Origin: Lacrimispora defluvii
GTDB taxonomy: Bacteria; Bacillota; Clostridia; Lachnospirales; Lachnospiraceae
Reading direction: 5' to 3'
Assembly (NCBI GenBank): GCA_013036995.1
Contig: JAAOXG010000039.1
Span: 210,468 to 274,467 of the forward strand
DNA length: 64,000 nucleotides
The position numbers and the translations under genes were made by a program. Below are positions 32,971 to 42,405 of this stretch, in pieces (the stretch's first letter is position 1; each line of letters starts with the position of its first letter). The notes beneath the pieces were generated by a model. That model did not search any database, was not told where the DNA came from, and saw only the letters and a program-made list of their open reading frames with translations.

Positions 32971-34185
32971 TTAAATTTCATCCATGTTACAGTCAAACAC
33001 TTCATCCATCCAGTCAAACATGACCTGATGGAAAAGTGCATGATTTCCCTCCTGGCAGTGCTCTTCTGCTCCTTCCTCAATGGTAAATACGCGGACTGTC
33101 TTGGGAGCTTTTATTTCTTCCAGCAAAGTATTCAACTGGTCTTTGGACACAAAGTGGTCTGTTTCTCCCATGGTAAGCAAAACAGGGCATTTAATAGTTC
33201 CGGCAATTCCTTTTAATGAAGCTTTTTTCATCTCTTCAAACACTTCATAACGGTGCTGTAAGCCAAACACCCATTTTCCATTGTTAAGCATCCATTTTAA
33301 ATTAGAATTATGTTCCTCGGCCATAGCAAGCATCTGTTCTCTTTTTTCCTCTGGAAGCTGTAATACTTGAGCCAGCTGGGGATTCTGATTCAGGGTAGAA
33401 TCAAAGGTATCGTAAAATACATTAAATGCGATACAGGCTTTAATCCGCTCATCAAATGCTGCAGCTCTCGGTGCAAAATAACCACCAAGACTCATACCAA
33501 GCAGTGCCAGCTTCTCCATATCAACCTCTGGTCTCGTCTCTAAATAATCAAGAGCAGCACTTACCGGAACCTCTGCGTCATGACGCATGAAGAGATTCTG
33601 TTTCCGTAACGCTTCTCCCTGCCCTGGCATTTCAAAAACGAGACAATGGTATCCTCTTTTAATTGCTGCAGCGGCTCCGCAAAAATACAGTTCCTGTAAA
33701 GTTGAATCATATCCGCCTATAAATACTAGCACCGGACGTTTTTTAAGTTCCCCTTTTTTGTCCTCTGATGCACCATAAAAATATCCTTTCAATTGAGTTC
33801 CTTCATAAGGGATTTTTACAATTTCAAAATGACTGTCTAAAAGTTCCATTGCTTTTTCAAATGCCATGACGCTTTTTTCAAAATTTTCCATTCTTCTTTC
33901 ATCAGTTCCATCTAAAAAGAATTCTCCAGTGCGATAATAATTATGGGCCCGTAAAAATGCCTCTCTGGCACTTACCTTATGCTTCCTATTGAAGCAATCC
34001 ATTGCCGTCCGGTAGGTTCTGTCCGCAGTTTTTTTCCATTCCAGGAACCAGCTTTCAAAATTGCCTTCTTCCATTCTTGCTGCTGTTGCAAGGCACTCCC
34101 CAATTTCTGCTCCTTGATAACCTGCGTAGGCTGCTGCCCTTAATAATTCAAATGAAAATGCCTGATCCTTAAAATAAAATTTCAT
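32971..34185 (-). CDS. alpha/beta hydrolase, FrsA/dihydroxypseudooxynicotine hydrolase-like
   Basis: A 404-residue hydrolase with a helical N-terminal cap (residues 1-130) and an alpha/beta fold. The nucleophile elbow is LGMSLGGY, the oxyanion region VFIGGYDST, a later acid loop MGETDHFV and the His in GAEEHCQEGNHALF. The cap-plus-core plan is that of C-C hydrolases such as 2,6-dihydroxypseudooxynicotine hydrolase. Start has GGAGG. It precedes the FNT channel gene. The upstream 250 bp hold an inverted pair of operator-like sequences. Confidence 0.85.
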   Translation of the reverse strand: MKFYFKDQAFSFELLRAAAYAGYQGAEIGECLATAARMEEGNFESWFLEWKKTADRTYRTAMDCFNRKHKVSAREAFLRAHNYYRTGEFFLDGTDERRMENFEKSVMAFEKAMELLDSHFEIVKIPYEGTQLKGYFYGASEDKKGELKKRPVLVFIGGYDSTLQELYFCGAAAAIKRGYHCLVFEMPGQGEALRKQNLFMRHDAEVPVSAALDYLETRPEVDMEKLALLGMSLGGYFAPRAAAFDERIKACIAFNVFYDTFDSTLNQNPQLAQVLQLPEEKREQMLAMAEEHNSNLKWMLNNGKWVFGLQHRYEVFEEMKKASLKGIAGTIKCPVLLTMGETDHFVSKDQLNTLLEEIKAPKTVRVFTIEEGAEEHCQEGNHALFHQVMFDWMDEVFDCNMDEI

Positions 34186-34574
34186 GTCGGTTTCCTCCTT
34201 GTAATTTTGATGTTAATTGGAATAAGTTGTTTAATAATTATTTCATTGAACATTCGGTGAATGTAATCTTTTAAAAGCTACCTGGAAAATAATTCATTCT
34301 ATTTCCCAGGTTAAAAATTGTAATCAGCATTTTCATTCACCATTTGTTCAATCAACATTATATATCAATGTTTTTTTAAATGCAATAGTTTTTTATTCTA
34401 TTATTTTATATAAATAACAAGTACTGCTCTTCCATGCAAATAATAAGCTGGCACACTATGGAATTACGCCTTAGGGTGCCAGCTTATTTTTTATTTATAT
34501 ACTCTTATTTTGTTGTCTTATTTCTTTATAAGAAAACTATCCGGAACGCCGTTTACTGCATCAAAGTTATAATT
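34186..34574. other. intergenic region with inverted operator pair
   Basis: Two 18-bp sequences, 34246-34263 and 34334-34351, are inverted copies matching at 15 of 18 positions (TTGAACAnnnGGTGAATG). The first also contains ACATTCGGTGAATGT, a perfect dyad. Between them a stem ACCTGGAAAAT/ATTTCCCAGGT (34280-34311, one mismatch) stands. The rest is AT-rich with a terminator at the right. No gene seen. Confidence 0.6.
34442..34488. terminator. terminator, probably bidirectional
   Basis: AATAAGCTGGCAC (34442-34454) pairs perfectly with 34476-34488; a T run follows on the plus strand and TTATTATTT on the minus strand, after the GNAT gene. Confidence 0.75.
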
Positions 34575-35153
34575 TTATCTGTAATTTTCCAGGTCCAGCC
34601 ACATCACACTAACTGTATCTTCTTGATCAATTACTCTGTAACCAAAGCACTCATACATATTTTTAGTACCTCTATATCGTTTTTGTGGTGCAAGCTGATC
34701 TTCAAATGGCAGTGCGATCATTGCATCGTATCCTTCAGCCACAAAATCAGAAATTGCAGTTTTTAATATTTGTCTTGCTATTCCTTGCCCTCTATATTCG
34801 GGATGGATCATGAAGCAAATGGTACAGCCAACTTTTTTATCTCCACAATACGGGTATAATTCATCTTTCAGTCTGGAATAATTTGTAATGTCATTTGAAT
34901 TGCACCATCCAATGCATTTATCGTTATCAAAAGCCAGGTACCCGGTCATTCTGCCATTTAATATTTCCGTTAATGCTTCATCGCGGTTTGTTTCTCCCGA
35001 TCGGTTTTTCCACTCTTCCATAGAACAATCGGACTGATAATAGCGGCAATAGCAAGTAGCCCAATGTGGTGTATTTTGAAAATCAATACTGCTCAAGAAG
35101 TTTACAAATGTTTCACCTAATTCACTGTTTAGTTTTTTAATTATTAAATTCAT
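34575..35153 (-). CDS. GNAT family N-acetyltransferase
   Basis: A 192-residue GNAT. The acetyl-CoA site is MIHPEYRGQGIARQIL; before it is a TICF strand, and the end NMYECFGYRVIDQ is a typical last helix-strand unit. N-terminal motifs include WATCYCRYYQ, seen in some clostridial GNATs. Substrate unknown. The gene stands alone with a remnant of another gene upstream and a terminator downstream. Confidence 0.85.
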   Translation of the reverse strand: MNLIIKKLNSELGETFVNFLSSIDFQNTPHWATCYCRYYQSDCSMEEWKNRSGETNRDEALTEILNGRMTGYLAFDNDKCIGWCNSNDITNYSRLKDELYPYCGDKKVGCTICFMIHPEYRGQGIARQILKTAISDFVAEGYDAMIALPFEDQLAPQKRYRGTKNMYECFGYRVIDQEDTVSVMWLDLENYR

Positions 35154-35215
35154 CTTTAATCCTTTCTGGTATTATACATGATTAGAAACAATTCAAGAGT
35201 TGTTGAACGAAAATA

Positions 35216-35338
35216 TTATTCAGCTATATTCGCTGCATTAGTGCGCCAATCTTTTGTACCGTCAATACGTATAATATCACAAGTAAGCGTTTCTGACCAC
35301 TCATCTATTTTTGATAAGGAACCTAACTCGATAAATTC
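35216..35338 (-). pseudogene. gene remnant, C-terminal 40 codons
   Basis: On the minus strand an open frame without start codon begins directly after a TAG and reads EFIELGSLSKIDEWSE..., then CDIIRIDGTKDWRTNAANIAE before TAA. The RIDGT...N...I pattern is like the end of P-loop nucleotide kinases or AAA-type ATPases. It is too short to name with confidence, but its composition is coding-like. Probably the tail of a deleted gene. Confidence 0.4.
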
Positions 35339-35359
35339 CTATTTATCTCCTAAAAATGT

Positions 35360-36784
35360 CTAGGGAAGAGCTGGTATCATGATGCTGCACGCTCCTTCTT
35401 CACCGTTTAAAGATCCGGTAAATTCGTAAACAGGCTGATAATAACCTTTGCTGTCGTACATATAACGCATTTGCATCCCGGTTATTTGAATCTTATCTCC
35501 TGATACATACGGCCTATAGGAGTCAAATTCCCCGTTCATAACTTTTTTATAAGCTTCCATGGGAGATATGGTTTGAACCTGTCGGACATATTTGTTTTCA
35601 GTCAACCCGTAGTGTAACATGGAAATTTTACCGGATGCCCTGACATCTACCATGACCATACCATTCAGAAAATCCTTCTTCATACGAGTAGGATCAACTG
35701 CAGAAGCATCCCATCTGAATGTACCGTTTTGATCACACTCCAGTATCGCATTTGCAGGAATGAATGAGTTCTCTTTTAACATTTTTTCAATTTTGTTTCT
35801 GGTATCCGCGTCAGTGGCTTTACTATCAATATCAGCTGGTTCATCATCGCTTAACCACCATGTTCCGTCGCCTTTGAAATAAATCAGCGATGATGTCACA
35901 TTATCGTCTCCTAAAAACTCATATTGTTTGTTTTCTCCGTTGTTACCAATTCTGTGAATTTGTGGCAGATTGATTGTACGTTGCAGTACCGATATGATGT
36001 TAAAAGCTCGTTTAGGTTGATCTGCATTTACATTATAAAATATTGGAACCTCGGATCTATTCTTGGTAAGATCCACCTCACATGAAATCGATACACCAGA
36101 TATATCAGTACCTTCTGACGGGCGTATGCTCATATTTCCAAATTCCTGTAAATTATACACCAGAATCGCACCCCCGAATAAACAAACATAAAACATTGGA
36201 ATAATAGCGGCCTTTATCATTGTAGACTTCCTGAACTTCTTTTCATTTTTAAAATCCAGAAATATCTTGATTATCAGATAACCGGCTATTGCACCTATTA
36301 TATTGTGAACAAGATCATCCAATTCAAAAATGCCTCTGTGCGATATCAATTGAAAGACTTCAATAAACATCGTATAGATCATGGCTGAAAACAGTACTGC
36401 TTTCCATGTGCGGAATTTGAGACTAATTAAGGGTAGCAAGAACCCCAGCGGAATAAGCATGGCTATGTTGTAGACAAGCAGCAAAAATGATGTTGATGAC
36501 CAGCTGTTCCATACATCAAGATAGCCGCTGATTAAATTCAGATTAATTTGTCCGCTGTAATTTCCACCTCTGCTTAGCGTCGTTATTACAAATACCAAAA
36601 ATAAATAACCCAGCAAAAGAATGGCAAGAATGAAGCGTGGCCATGATATTTTTCTCTTTCCCAGCAGTAGCTTTTGATAAAATAATTTATAACAAATCAG
36701 GAAAAGCGTCAGGCACGCTGTCATAAACAATATAACCGGAACCGTCCATTTGATAAGCATATTAAAAATATCGTGTACACCCAT
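35360..36784 (-). CDS. VanZ-like membrane protein with extracytoplasmic domain
   Basis: A 474-residue protein. About six hydrophobic segments in the first 200 residues carry a VanZ-like pattern (NIAMLIPLGFLLPL, YTMFIEVFQLISHRGIFELDDLVHNIIGAIAGY in pieces). After them a domain of about 270 residues lies outside and is not recognised. I prefer the ATG at 36784 (GAGAGG upstream) over the frame to 36844, which overlaps the permease gene. It is the last gene after the Bce-like ABC genes, so it probably shares their promoter. VanZ proteins affect glycopeptide or lipid-targeting drug sensitivity. Confidence 0.75.
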   Translation of the reverse strand: MGVHDIFNMLIKWTVPVILFMTACLTLFLICYKLFYQKLLLGKRKISWPRFILAILLLGYLFLVFVITTLSRGGNYSGQINLNLISGYLDVWNSWSSTSFLLLVYNIAMLIPLGFLLPLISLKFRTWKAVLFSAMIYTMFIEVFQLISHRGIFELDDLVHNIIGAIAGYLIIKIFLDFKNEKKFRKSTMIKAAIIPMFYVCLFGGAILVYNLQEFGNMSIRPSEGTDISGVSISCEVDLTKNRSEVPIFYNVNADQPKRAFNIISVLQRTINLPQIHRIGNNGENKQYEFLGDDNVTSSLIYFKGDGTWWLSDDEPADIDSKATDADTRNKIEKMLKENSFIPANAILECDQNGTFRWDASAVDPTRMKKDFLNGMVMVDVRASGKISMLHYGLTENKYVRQVQTISPMEAYKKVMNGEFDSYRPYVSGDKIQITGMQMRYMYDSKGYYQPVYEFTGSLNGEEGACSIMIPALP

Positions 36785-36830
36785 AAAAGTTTCATTCCTC
36801 TCTATGTGCTCATGGCACAAAAACGTAATT

Positions 36831-39404
36831 TTAGATGTTCTCATTTTTCAGCGTATCAACTATATTTTGCTGACTCGCTTTTCGGCAGGAATATAATATA
36901 GCAATTCCTATTAATGCAAAAACACCGATTAAGACGGCTAAAATACTGTACCACGGTAATATAAATTCAAAATCGAAATCTCGGACTATCATCTTATATA
37001 AAAGAAATATGACACAAAAGCTTATTGGTAAGCCATAGGCAGCAGCTTTAATTCCGTAAAACAGACCTTCATACCGGATCATGCGCCGAAATCCGGCAGG
37101 CGTAATGCCATATGTTTTCAGCATGGCGAACTCCCGTTGCCGCAGATCCATCCCGGTGGCAATGGTGTTGATAATGTTTGCTGCAGAGATGATTCCAATA
37201 AGAGCAACAAAGCCATAAAGAAAAATTGAAACAATAATTGCCATCTCCAACTCCCGTTGACGATCCGCAGCTGAATTGGTGATAAAGGTATGAATACCGT
37301 TATATCGGTTTGCGATTTCTCCAATTTCCTTTTCCAGAGCTGCTGCATCTACTGCAGTAAACTGCACGGCATTCTGAATTAAGTAGGGATCGTTTTTTGC
37401 ATCTGTCATTGTTCTTATTCTTTCCATCGTTGATTCAGACACGACGATGTAAACCTGCGTAACATTTTCTTCATAGCGTAGCATAAAAGGCGGTAATTCG
37501 TTTGTCACGGCTGAAATTTGAATGCTGCCATGACATTTTTTTCCATCCGAAAGAGGCACATCAAAAGCCAGCAATTTCCCTGCTGTAGCTGTCAATTGCG
37601 TGATTTCAGTAAAATTGTGCTTTTCCTTTAGTATAAAGCGATTGACCAAGATACCCTGTGGTGTATTTCCGTCTATTTTCCCGGCATCTAATCTTGCTGC
37701 AGCTAGATAATTCTTATATGCAACATCATCTAATGCTACCAGGTTGAGACCCATGGCGTAAAATCCTTCAGATTTAGCATATCGGTTTCGGATATCATCG
37801 CTTATCTCGTCATCAGAAAATTTCAGCCCGGCAGTCAACGTTTTCGTTGAAATAGCTGACCCGGCATTTTGAGCCTTCATCAGATCATTCATGCAACGGT
37901 TCGTTTGGTCTAGATCGTTTCCCTCTACGGAAACTACCATGTCATAGGGGATTGGCGCCTGAGCCATTTTATAGGATTCCTTCATATACAAAGTTAGAGC
38001 TGATGCTGACAGAAACATTACAATGCTGATCACCAGAGAAAAAACTGTGGTCAAATAACGTTGTTTATTTCTTTTGATATTTTTCAGTCCCAGCTCTGCT
38101 TCAAAACCGAACAATCTCCGTGTTAGAATAGATGTTCGAATATTTTTTGACTTAATTTCAATATCCTGCGTCTGCCGGATTGCATCAATGGGGGTAATTC
38201 TGGAGGCCTTTTTTGCAGGCAGCCATGCTGACCCCAGTAAGATTATCGCTGCGAAAATTACGGCTCCTGCCAAACTGGCCGGAACAATAACCAGTTTCAA
38301 AGGTGCATGAACGGCATATGCATTCTGAAGTATCGGTGTAATTAACTTAAATGTAAGAGCGATCCCCGCATATCCTATCACTAACCCAAGAGGTATGGCA
38401 ATGATTCCAATAACCATGGCTTCAAACAGAACTGAGAACTGCTTTTGCTGCTTTGTCGCTCCCACACTGGCCATCATTCCCAGTGCGCGTTTGCGTTCGG
38501 AGAGAGAAATTGCAAATGCATTATAAATTAATGCCGCCGAGCCTATCAAAATGACAATACCAACCAGCAGTGTGGCAAGCACCAGAGTTGTCATGAATCG
38601 GGAATCATCGGAGATTCCTGTATATAAAAGCAAAGATGTATTATAATCCGGTACATTTTCGGCATCTTCCGCTATTTTTTGGCTGACCTGATAGATGGTT
38701 GAATCCATTCTTTTGAAATTGACTTTAACGCTATAGCTTTGCCCCGGGATAATGCCTGCATCAGACAAGCCACTCAATGCACAGTAACCGGCAGCCGCTT
38801 TGCTTTCCTGTTCGGGTGCCTCAATAATTGCAGTAATTACAAACTTTTGTTTTCCTGTTTCTTTAAAGACCTCATTGGAGGTAAACGATGTCCTCGCATC
38901 ATATATTTCATTTTGCTGACTATTACTTTCCCTGACGCCGACAGAAAGTGTTACAGAATCTCCAACCTTATATGCCATGCCACCGATAGTAAAAGCCTGT
39001 GATGAGATAGCCAATTCTGACTCGTTTTCCGGCAGCCTGCCCTCCAGTACATGAACCGCCATCAAATCAAAGTTGCTGTGTTGAGTAATATACAGGTAAG
39101 GGCGGTTCGGATTCTGTGAATTGGGAAGCCTTGCGAATCCAAGTTCATGACTGACACTGGTCTGTTTTAATTCAGGAGCATCCGATATGGTGTGAACCTT
39201 AGATCCATCAACATTCTGAAAGGCTGCCTGCCAGTTTCCTGTGTAACTGATGATGCTTCGCTGCATCATATCCATAAAAGAAACACCAATTGACAACGTT
39301 GCAGCAATCATGGCTACGGAAATGATTACACCGGCAATTGTAATTCTTGTACGGCTCTTATTCTTCTGCATATATCGTAGTGTTAATTGATTTACAATAT
39401 TCAT
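36831..39404 (-). CDS. FtsX-type ABC permease
   Basis: An 857-residue permease with the MacB/FtsX double layout: an N-terminal helix, a large outside domain, three helices (near residues 270-390), then a second set with another outside domain and three C-terminal helices. The motif SERKRALGMMASVGAT and its counterpart LRQREFAMLKTYGITPAGF lie before the last helices. It works with the ATPase whose stop overlaps its start (ATGA). With the kinase and regulator upstream it makes a Bce-like peptide-antibiotic defence module. Confidence 0.9.
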   Translation of the reverse strand: MNIVNQLTLRYMQKNKSRTRITIAGVIISVAMIAATLSIGVSFMDMMQRSIISYTGNWQAAFQNVDGSKVHTISDAPELKQTSVSHELGFARLPNSQNPNRPYLYITQHSNFDLMAVHVLEGRLPENESELAISSQAFTIGGMAYKVGDSVTLSVGVRESNSQQNEIYDARTSFTSNEVFKETGKQKFVITAIIEAPEQESKAAAGYCALSGLSDAGIIPGQSYSVKVNFKRMDSTIYQVSQKIAEDAENVPDYNTSLLLYTGISDDSRFMTTLVLATLLVGIVILIGSAALIYNAFAISLSERKRALGMMASVGATKQQKQFSVLFEAMVIGIIAIPLGLVIGYAGIALTFKLITPILQNAYAVHAPLKLVIVPASLAGAVIFAAIILLGSAWLPAKKASRITPIDAIRQTQDIEIKSKNIRTSILTRRLFGFEAELGLKNIKRNKQRYLTTVFSLVISIVMFLSASALTLYMKESYKMAQAPIPYDMVVSVEGNDLDQTNRCMNDLMKAQNAGSAISTKTLTAGLKFSDDEISDDIRNRYAKSEGFYAMGLNLVALDDVAYKNYLAAARLDAGKIDGNTPQGILVNRFILKEKHNFTEITQLTATAGKLLAFDVPLSDGKKCHGSIQISAVTNELPPFMLRYEENVTQVYIVVSESTMERIRTMTDAKNDPYLIQNAVQFTAVDAAALEKEIGEIANRYNGIHTFITNSAADRQRELEMAIIVSIFLYGFVALIGIISAANIINTIATGMDLRQREFAMLKTYGITPAGFRRMIRYEGLFYGIKAAAYGLPISFCVIFLLYKMIVRDFDFEFILPWYSILAVLIGVFALIGIAILYSCRKASQQNIVDTLKNENI

Positions 39405-40084
39405 CTGCGTATCACCTCATCACTGAAAATCTTACCATCCTGGATTGAAATGATCCGATCTGCCTGTAAAGCAATTCTCTCATCATGGGTGATCACAATC
39501 AGGGTTTGGCGTAATGCTTGGTGAAACTGCTTTAGCAGACCGACAATTTCAGCGCTATTTTTGCTGTCAAGGTTTCCTGTCGGCTCATCAGCTAATACAA
39601 TTGCCGGACTGTTGATCAGTGCCCGTCCAATAGAAACACGCTGCTGCTGCCCTCCGGATAGTTGGTTAGGCAAATGTGTCAGCCGTTTTTCTAATCCCAA
39701 TGCTTTTACTATATGCTGAAAGCCGGCATTATCAACCTTTCTACCATCAAGAAGCAATGGCAGCGTAAGATTTTCTTTTACATTCAATACGGGAATCAAA
39801 TTGAAAAATTGATAAACAAGGCCGATTTGCCTTCGTCTGAATATAGCTAATGCAGTTTCATCCATTGCATAAACATCGGTTTGATTTATAATAACCTTTC
39901 CTGAGGTTGGTATATCAACGCCGCCAAGAATATGCAGCAAAGTAGACTTTCCCGATCCTGACGGTCCGATAATTGCAACAAACTCACCCTTTGAAACAGA
40001 GAAGGATATATCGTCCAGTGCTCTTACTTCTGTCTCGCCCTTACCATAAATCTTTGACAGGTGTTCAACTTTTAAAATCTCCAC
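39401..40084 (-). CDS. LolD/MacB-type ABC ATPase
   Basis: A 227-residue ATPase of the lipoprotein/antimicrobial-peptide class. Walker [10 protein letters not shown], signature LSGGQQQRVSIGRAL, Walker B IVLADEPTGNLD, then ITHDERIA. The start is a GTG at 40084 with AAGGAGG and 7-nt spacing. It pairs with the FtsX-type permease. An 85-bp gap before it holds an inverted repeat that may be a control site, so the ABC genes could have a promoter apart from the kinase. Confidence 0.94.
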   Translation of the reverse strand: MEILKVEHLSKIYGKGETEVRALDDISFSVSKGEFVAIIGPSGSGKSTLLHILGGVDIPTSGKVIINQTDVYAMDETALAIFRRRQIGLVYQFFNLIPVLNVKENLTLPLLLDGRKVDNAGFQHIVKALGLEKRLTHLPNQLSGGQQQRVSIGRALINSPAIVLADEPTGNLDSKNSAEIVGLLKQFHQALRQTLIVITHDERIALQADRIISIQDGKIFSDEVIRR

Positions 40085-40108
40085 TAAATCCCTCCTTTCT
40101 TTTTACAA

Positions 40109-40138
40109 GAATAGTTTACCTGTCTAAAATGACTATTC
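40109..40138. promoter_or_regulatory. inverted repeat before ABC genes
   Basis: GAATAGT (40109-40115) and ACTATTC (40132-40138) flank 16 nt in the 85-bp gap between the kinase and ATPase genes. A likely place for the cognate regulator. Confidence 0.4.
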
Positions 40139-40169
40139 AGTGACTTTCCATCTTACAAATTTGTCACAA

Positions 40170-41168
40170 TTAAATGATTTGCTTGTAGAATTTTATTGTA
40201 AATTGCGTACCGGCACCTACTTCACTTTCAACGGATACATCAGCACTCTGACTTTGTAAAATAGACTTTGACATGGCTAGGCCGATTCCGATGCTGTCTG
40301 CTCCGGCATTTTTTCCTTTATAAAATCGCTCGAAAATATGCGGGATATCCTCTTTAGAAATCCCGACACCATTATCCTGTATAGCAATTTTTGTATAGAG
40401 CGGAGATTCTTCACACTGGATTTTGATGCTTCCATTTGGAGGTGTATGCTCTATACAGTTCTTCAGGATGTTGAGCAGTGCTTCGATCGTCCAGTTTTTA
40501 TCTATTGAAACAGTAATTGATTTATTGCCCTCAATCATAAGCTGCTGGGATTTTAGCTCTATTGTAATAAGCAACGGGGCAAGTGCCTTTTTCAGAAGCT
40601 CTTCAATTGCCACTGTTTCCTTTTTGAATGTGACAGCCTGTGCATCAATTTTAGAAAGCTTGAGCAAAGAAGTCACTAACCACTCAATCCGCTTCAGTTG
40701 ATTGAGTATATTTCCTAAAAAGACTTCATGCTGATCTCGCGGCAAATTAGGATCTGACAGTAAGTCGGTCATCACAAACATTGATGTGAGAGGGGTCTTA
40801 AGTTGATGCGAAATATTGTACAAGGTATCCGACAGATATTGCTTGTCACGTTTAAGCAATTCAGATTGTTCGGATAACATTAAAGTCATCTTATAAATAT
40901 CGCTCTTTAATATGCTCAGTTCGCCTTCAGTATTATCCCGTATATCCATTGCTGATTGGCCGGAATAAACGGCAGCCAGGTAATCGGACAATTCCTTTAT
41001 TTTTTTGTATCGCTTGGCCGTGAACATTACAAAAGTCACCAGCAATATTATAAAAAATGGAATGGATATAAAACCTGCGGTAATATTGACTTGCCATAAT
41101 GTAACAATGCAGCACAATGCAATAAATAAGCTGATCAATCCGTATCGTACAAATTCTTTATTTCTCAT
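40170..41168 (-). CDS. BceS-like sensor histidine kinase
   Basis: A 332-residue kinase with two membrane helices separated by only a few residues, no HAMP-sized outside domain, then the H-box YNISHQLKTPLTSMF and ATP lid (NILKNCIEHT, QDNGVGI, GIGLAMSKSI). Such intramembrane kinases sense through the ABC transporter they control. Start ATG at 41168, overlapping the regulator end by 11 nt; a GTG at 41174 is possible. Confidence 0.9.
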   Translation of the reverse strand: MRNKEFVRYGLISLFIALCCIVTLWQVNITAGFISIPFFIILLVTFVMFTAKRYKKIKELSDYLAAVYSGQSAMDIRDNTEGELSILKSDIYKMTLMLSEQSELLKRDKQYLSDTLYNISHQLKTPLTSMFVMTDLLSDPNLPRDQHEVFLGNILNQLKRIEWLVTSLLKLSKIDAQAVTFKKETVAIEELLKKALAPLLITIELKSQQLMIEGNKSITVSIDKNWTIEALLNILKNCIEHTPPNGSIKIQCEESPLYTKIAIQDNGVGISKEDIPHIFERFYKGKNAGADSIGIGLAMSKSILQSQSADVSVESEVGAGTQFTIKFYKQII

Positions 41169-41844
41169 TACCACACCCCATGCGATAGCCTAATCCCCGT
41201 ACTGTTTCAATGTAAACGGGATGCTGGCTGTCATCTTCTAATTTTCCTCTTAACCGTTTGATGTAAACAGAGAGGGTATTATCATTGATAAAACTACCGT
41301 CGATATCCCAAATACCTCCCAATAGTTGATTACGTGTCAGTATTTGACCTTGATTATTGAGGAAAACCAGCAGCAGACGATATTCTAGGGCAGTTAGAAA
41401 AACTTCGCTTCCGTTTTTATAAACCTTCGCCTGTTTAGTATTAATCGTCAGACTTCCAACAGTGCAAAAATCAGATGACTCTGGTCTGTCGTAGTGGCGC
41501 AGTGCAGATTTCATCCGGCTGATCAATTCTCTTATACGAAACGGTTTTGTGATGTAATCATCCGCACCCATGTCCAACCCACGGACCACATTGACCTCGT
41601 CATCAAAGGCAGTCAGGAAAATTACCGGTGCATGATAGTGAGCCTTTATATATTTACAAATATCATATCCACTCCCATCAGGCAAAGATAAGTCCAGTAA
41701 ATATAAATCAAACTTATTACTTTCAATAACATCTAAAGCTGTCTGCTGATTCTCACATACAACAACTTCGTAACCATCACTAATAAGTGAATAACGCAGA
41801 CCCTCAGCTATAGTTTTATCATCTTCAACAATTAGAACCTTCAT
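41158..41844 (-). CDS. BceR-like OmpR-family response regulator
   Basis: A 228-residue regulator: receiver (VLIVEDD, phospho-site LYLLDLSLPDG, ITKPFRI) and winged helix (LTALEYRLLLVFLNN, TLSVYIKRLRGKL, RGLGYRMG). The ATG at 41844 has AAGGAGGGG before it; the upstream ATG at 41880 has no such site. It heads the run of RR, HK, ATPase, permease and VanZ genes. Confidence 0.94.
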   Translation of the reverse strand: MKVLIVEDDKTIAEGLRYSLISDGYEVVVCENQQTALDVIESNKFDLYLLDLSLPDGSGYDICKYIKAHYHAPVIFLTAFDDEVNVVRGLDMGADDYITKPFRIRELISRMKSALRHYDRPESSDFCTVGSLTINTKQAKVYKNGSEVFLTALEYRLLLVFLNNQGQILTRNQLLGGIWDIDGSFINDNTLSVYIKRLRGKLEDDSQHPVYIETVRGLGYRMGCGNEK

Positions 41845-42204
41845 TTTTTCCCCTCCTTGCTTTTTTACTTCTCCCATCAATGGGTTTTTCAGTGTCTATA
41901 AAAATAACCCAGGATAAATTTCCTTTTGTTTATATGTTCTATTTTTATCATTTTATTACCCAGCCATAAGAAGTTCAAGCATGGAATCTGAAATATGTAT
42001 GTCATCTATGAAATTCCCCAATAAAAAGCAAGGTGAAAAAACAGCGTTTTTTGACCTTGCTTTTTGACCATTTTTTTGCTACTATCTCACTTTCCAGAAA
42101 ATTTTTGCTTCCAACTATCCTGTGTAATCTGCGGAAGAGTAAAAAAAGTGGGCTAAAAATCGCAATTTTCAGCCCTTTTCTTCGCTTATTTTTTTCGTAC
42201 ACCA
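41845..42204. other. intergenic region with terminator and hairpin element
   Basis: AT-rich DNA. It contains no convincing gene; short open frames on both strands are effects of palindromes. It holds the terminator at 42023-42065 and the left palindromic element at 42150-42218. Confidence 0.55.
42023..42065 (-). terminator. strong terminator of TetR-ABC operon
   Basis: A 20-bp stem with one mismatch (42023-42042 with 42046-42065) around AGC; A5 on one side and T5 on the other, so it ends minus-strand transcripts with TTTTT. Confidence 0.8.
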
Positions 42205-42218
42205 CTATATCTTGTGGT
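42150..42218. repeat. left copy of palindromic element
   Basis: A hairpin GGGCT-AAAAT-cgc-ATTTT-AGCCC (42150-42175, with one mismatch), then CTTCGCT, a T-rich run, and a dyad ACCAC...GTGGT (42201-42218). The same order occurs in the same direction at 49826-49902. The two flank the 42.2-49.8 kb genes. Confidence 0.5.
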
Positions 42219-42405
42219 CCAACCACATATGTGCAACATAACTATACATGTTGCCATATGAATTAATGATCTTACTTAATTTTTCCAGATACTTTTCAAA
42301 ATAATTAGTATCTTTCTCCATTGCGTCTATAAATCGTTTTTCTGTTTCATGCTTGAATACCGCACCGTCCTTTATAATGATAGTAAATGTCTGATATAGA
42401 ACTTC
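42205..42405 (-). pseudogene. possible C-terminal gene fragment
   Basis: Right after the permease stop, a minus-strand frame encodes about 66 protein-like residues (LYQTFTIIIKDGAVFK, then FEKYLEKLSKIINSYGN), ending in the palindromic element. The only ATG inside (42321) has no good ribosome binding site. It looks like the tail of a lost gene rather than an active one. Confidence 0.3.

Noticed and set aside
35178..35363. 61-codon plus-strand frame
   Set aside because: The opposite strand in the same place has the more protein-like reading, and there is no ribosome binding site on the plus strand.
42002..42266. Open frames of 74-77 codons on both strands
   Set aside because: They exist because the terminator and hairpin element are palindromic; the same peptide pieces appear on both strands.
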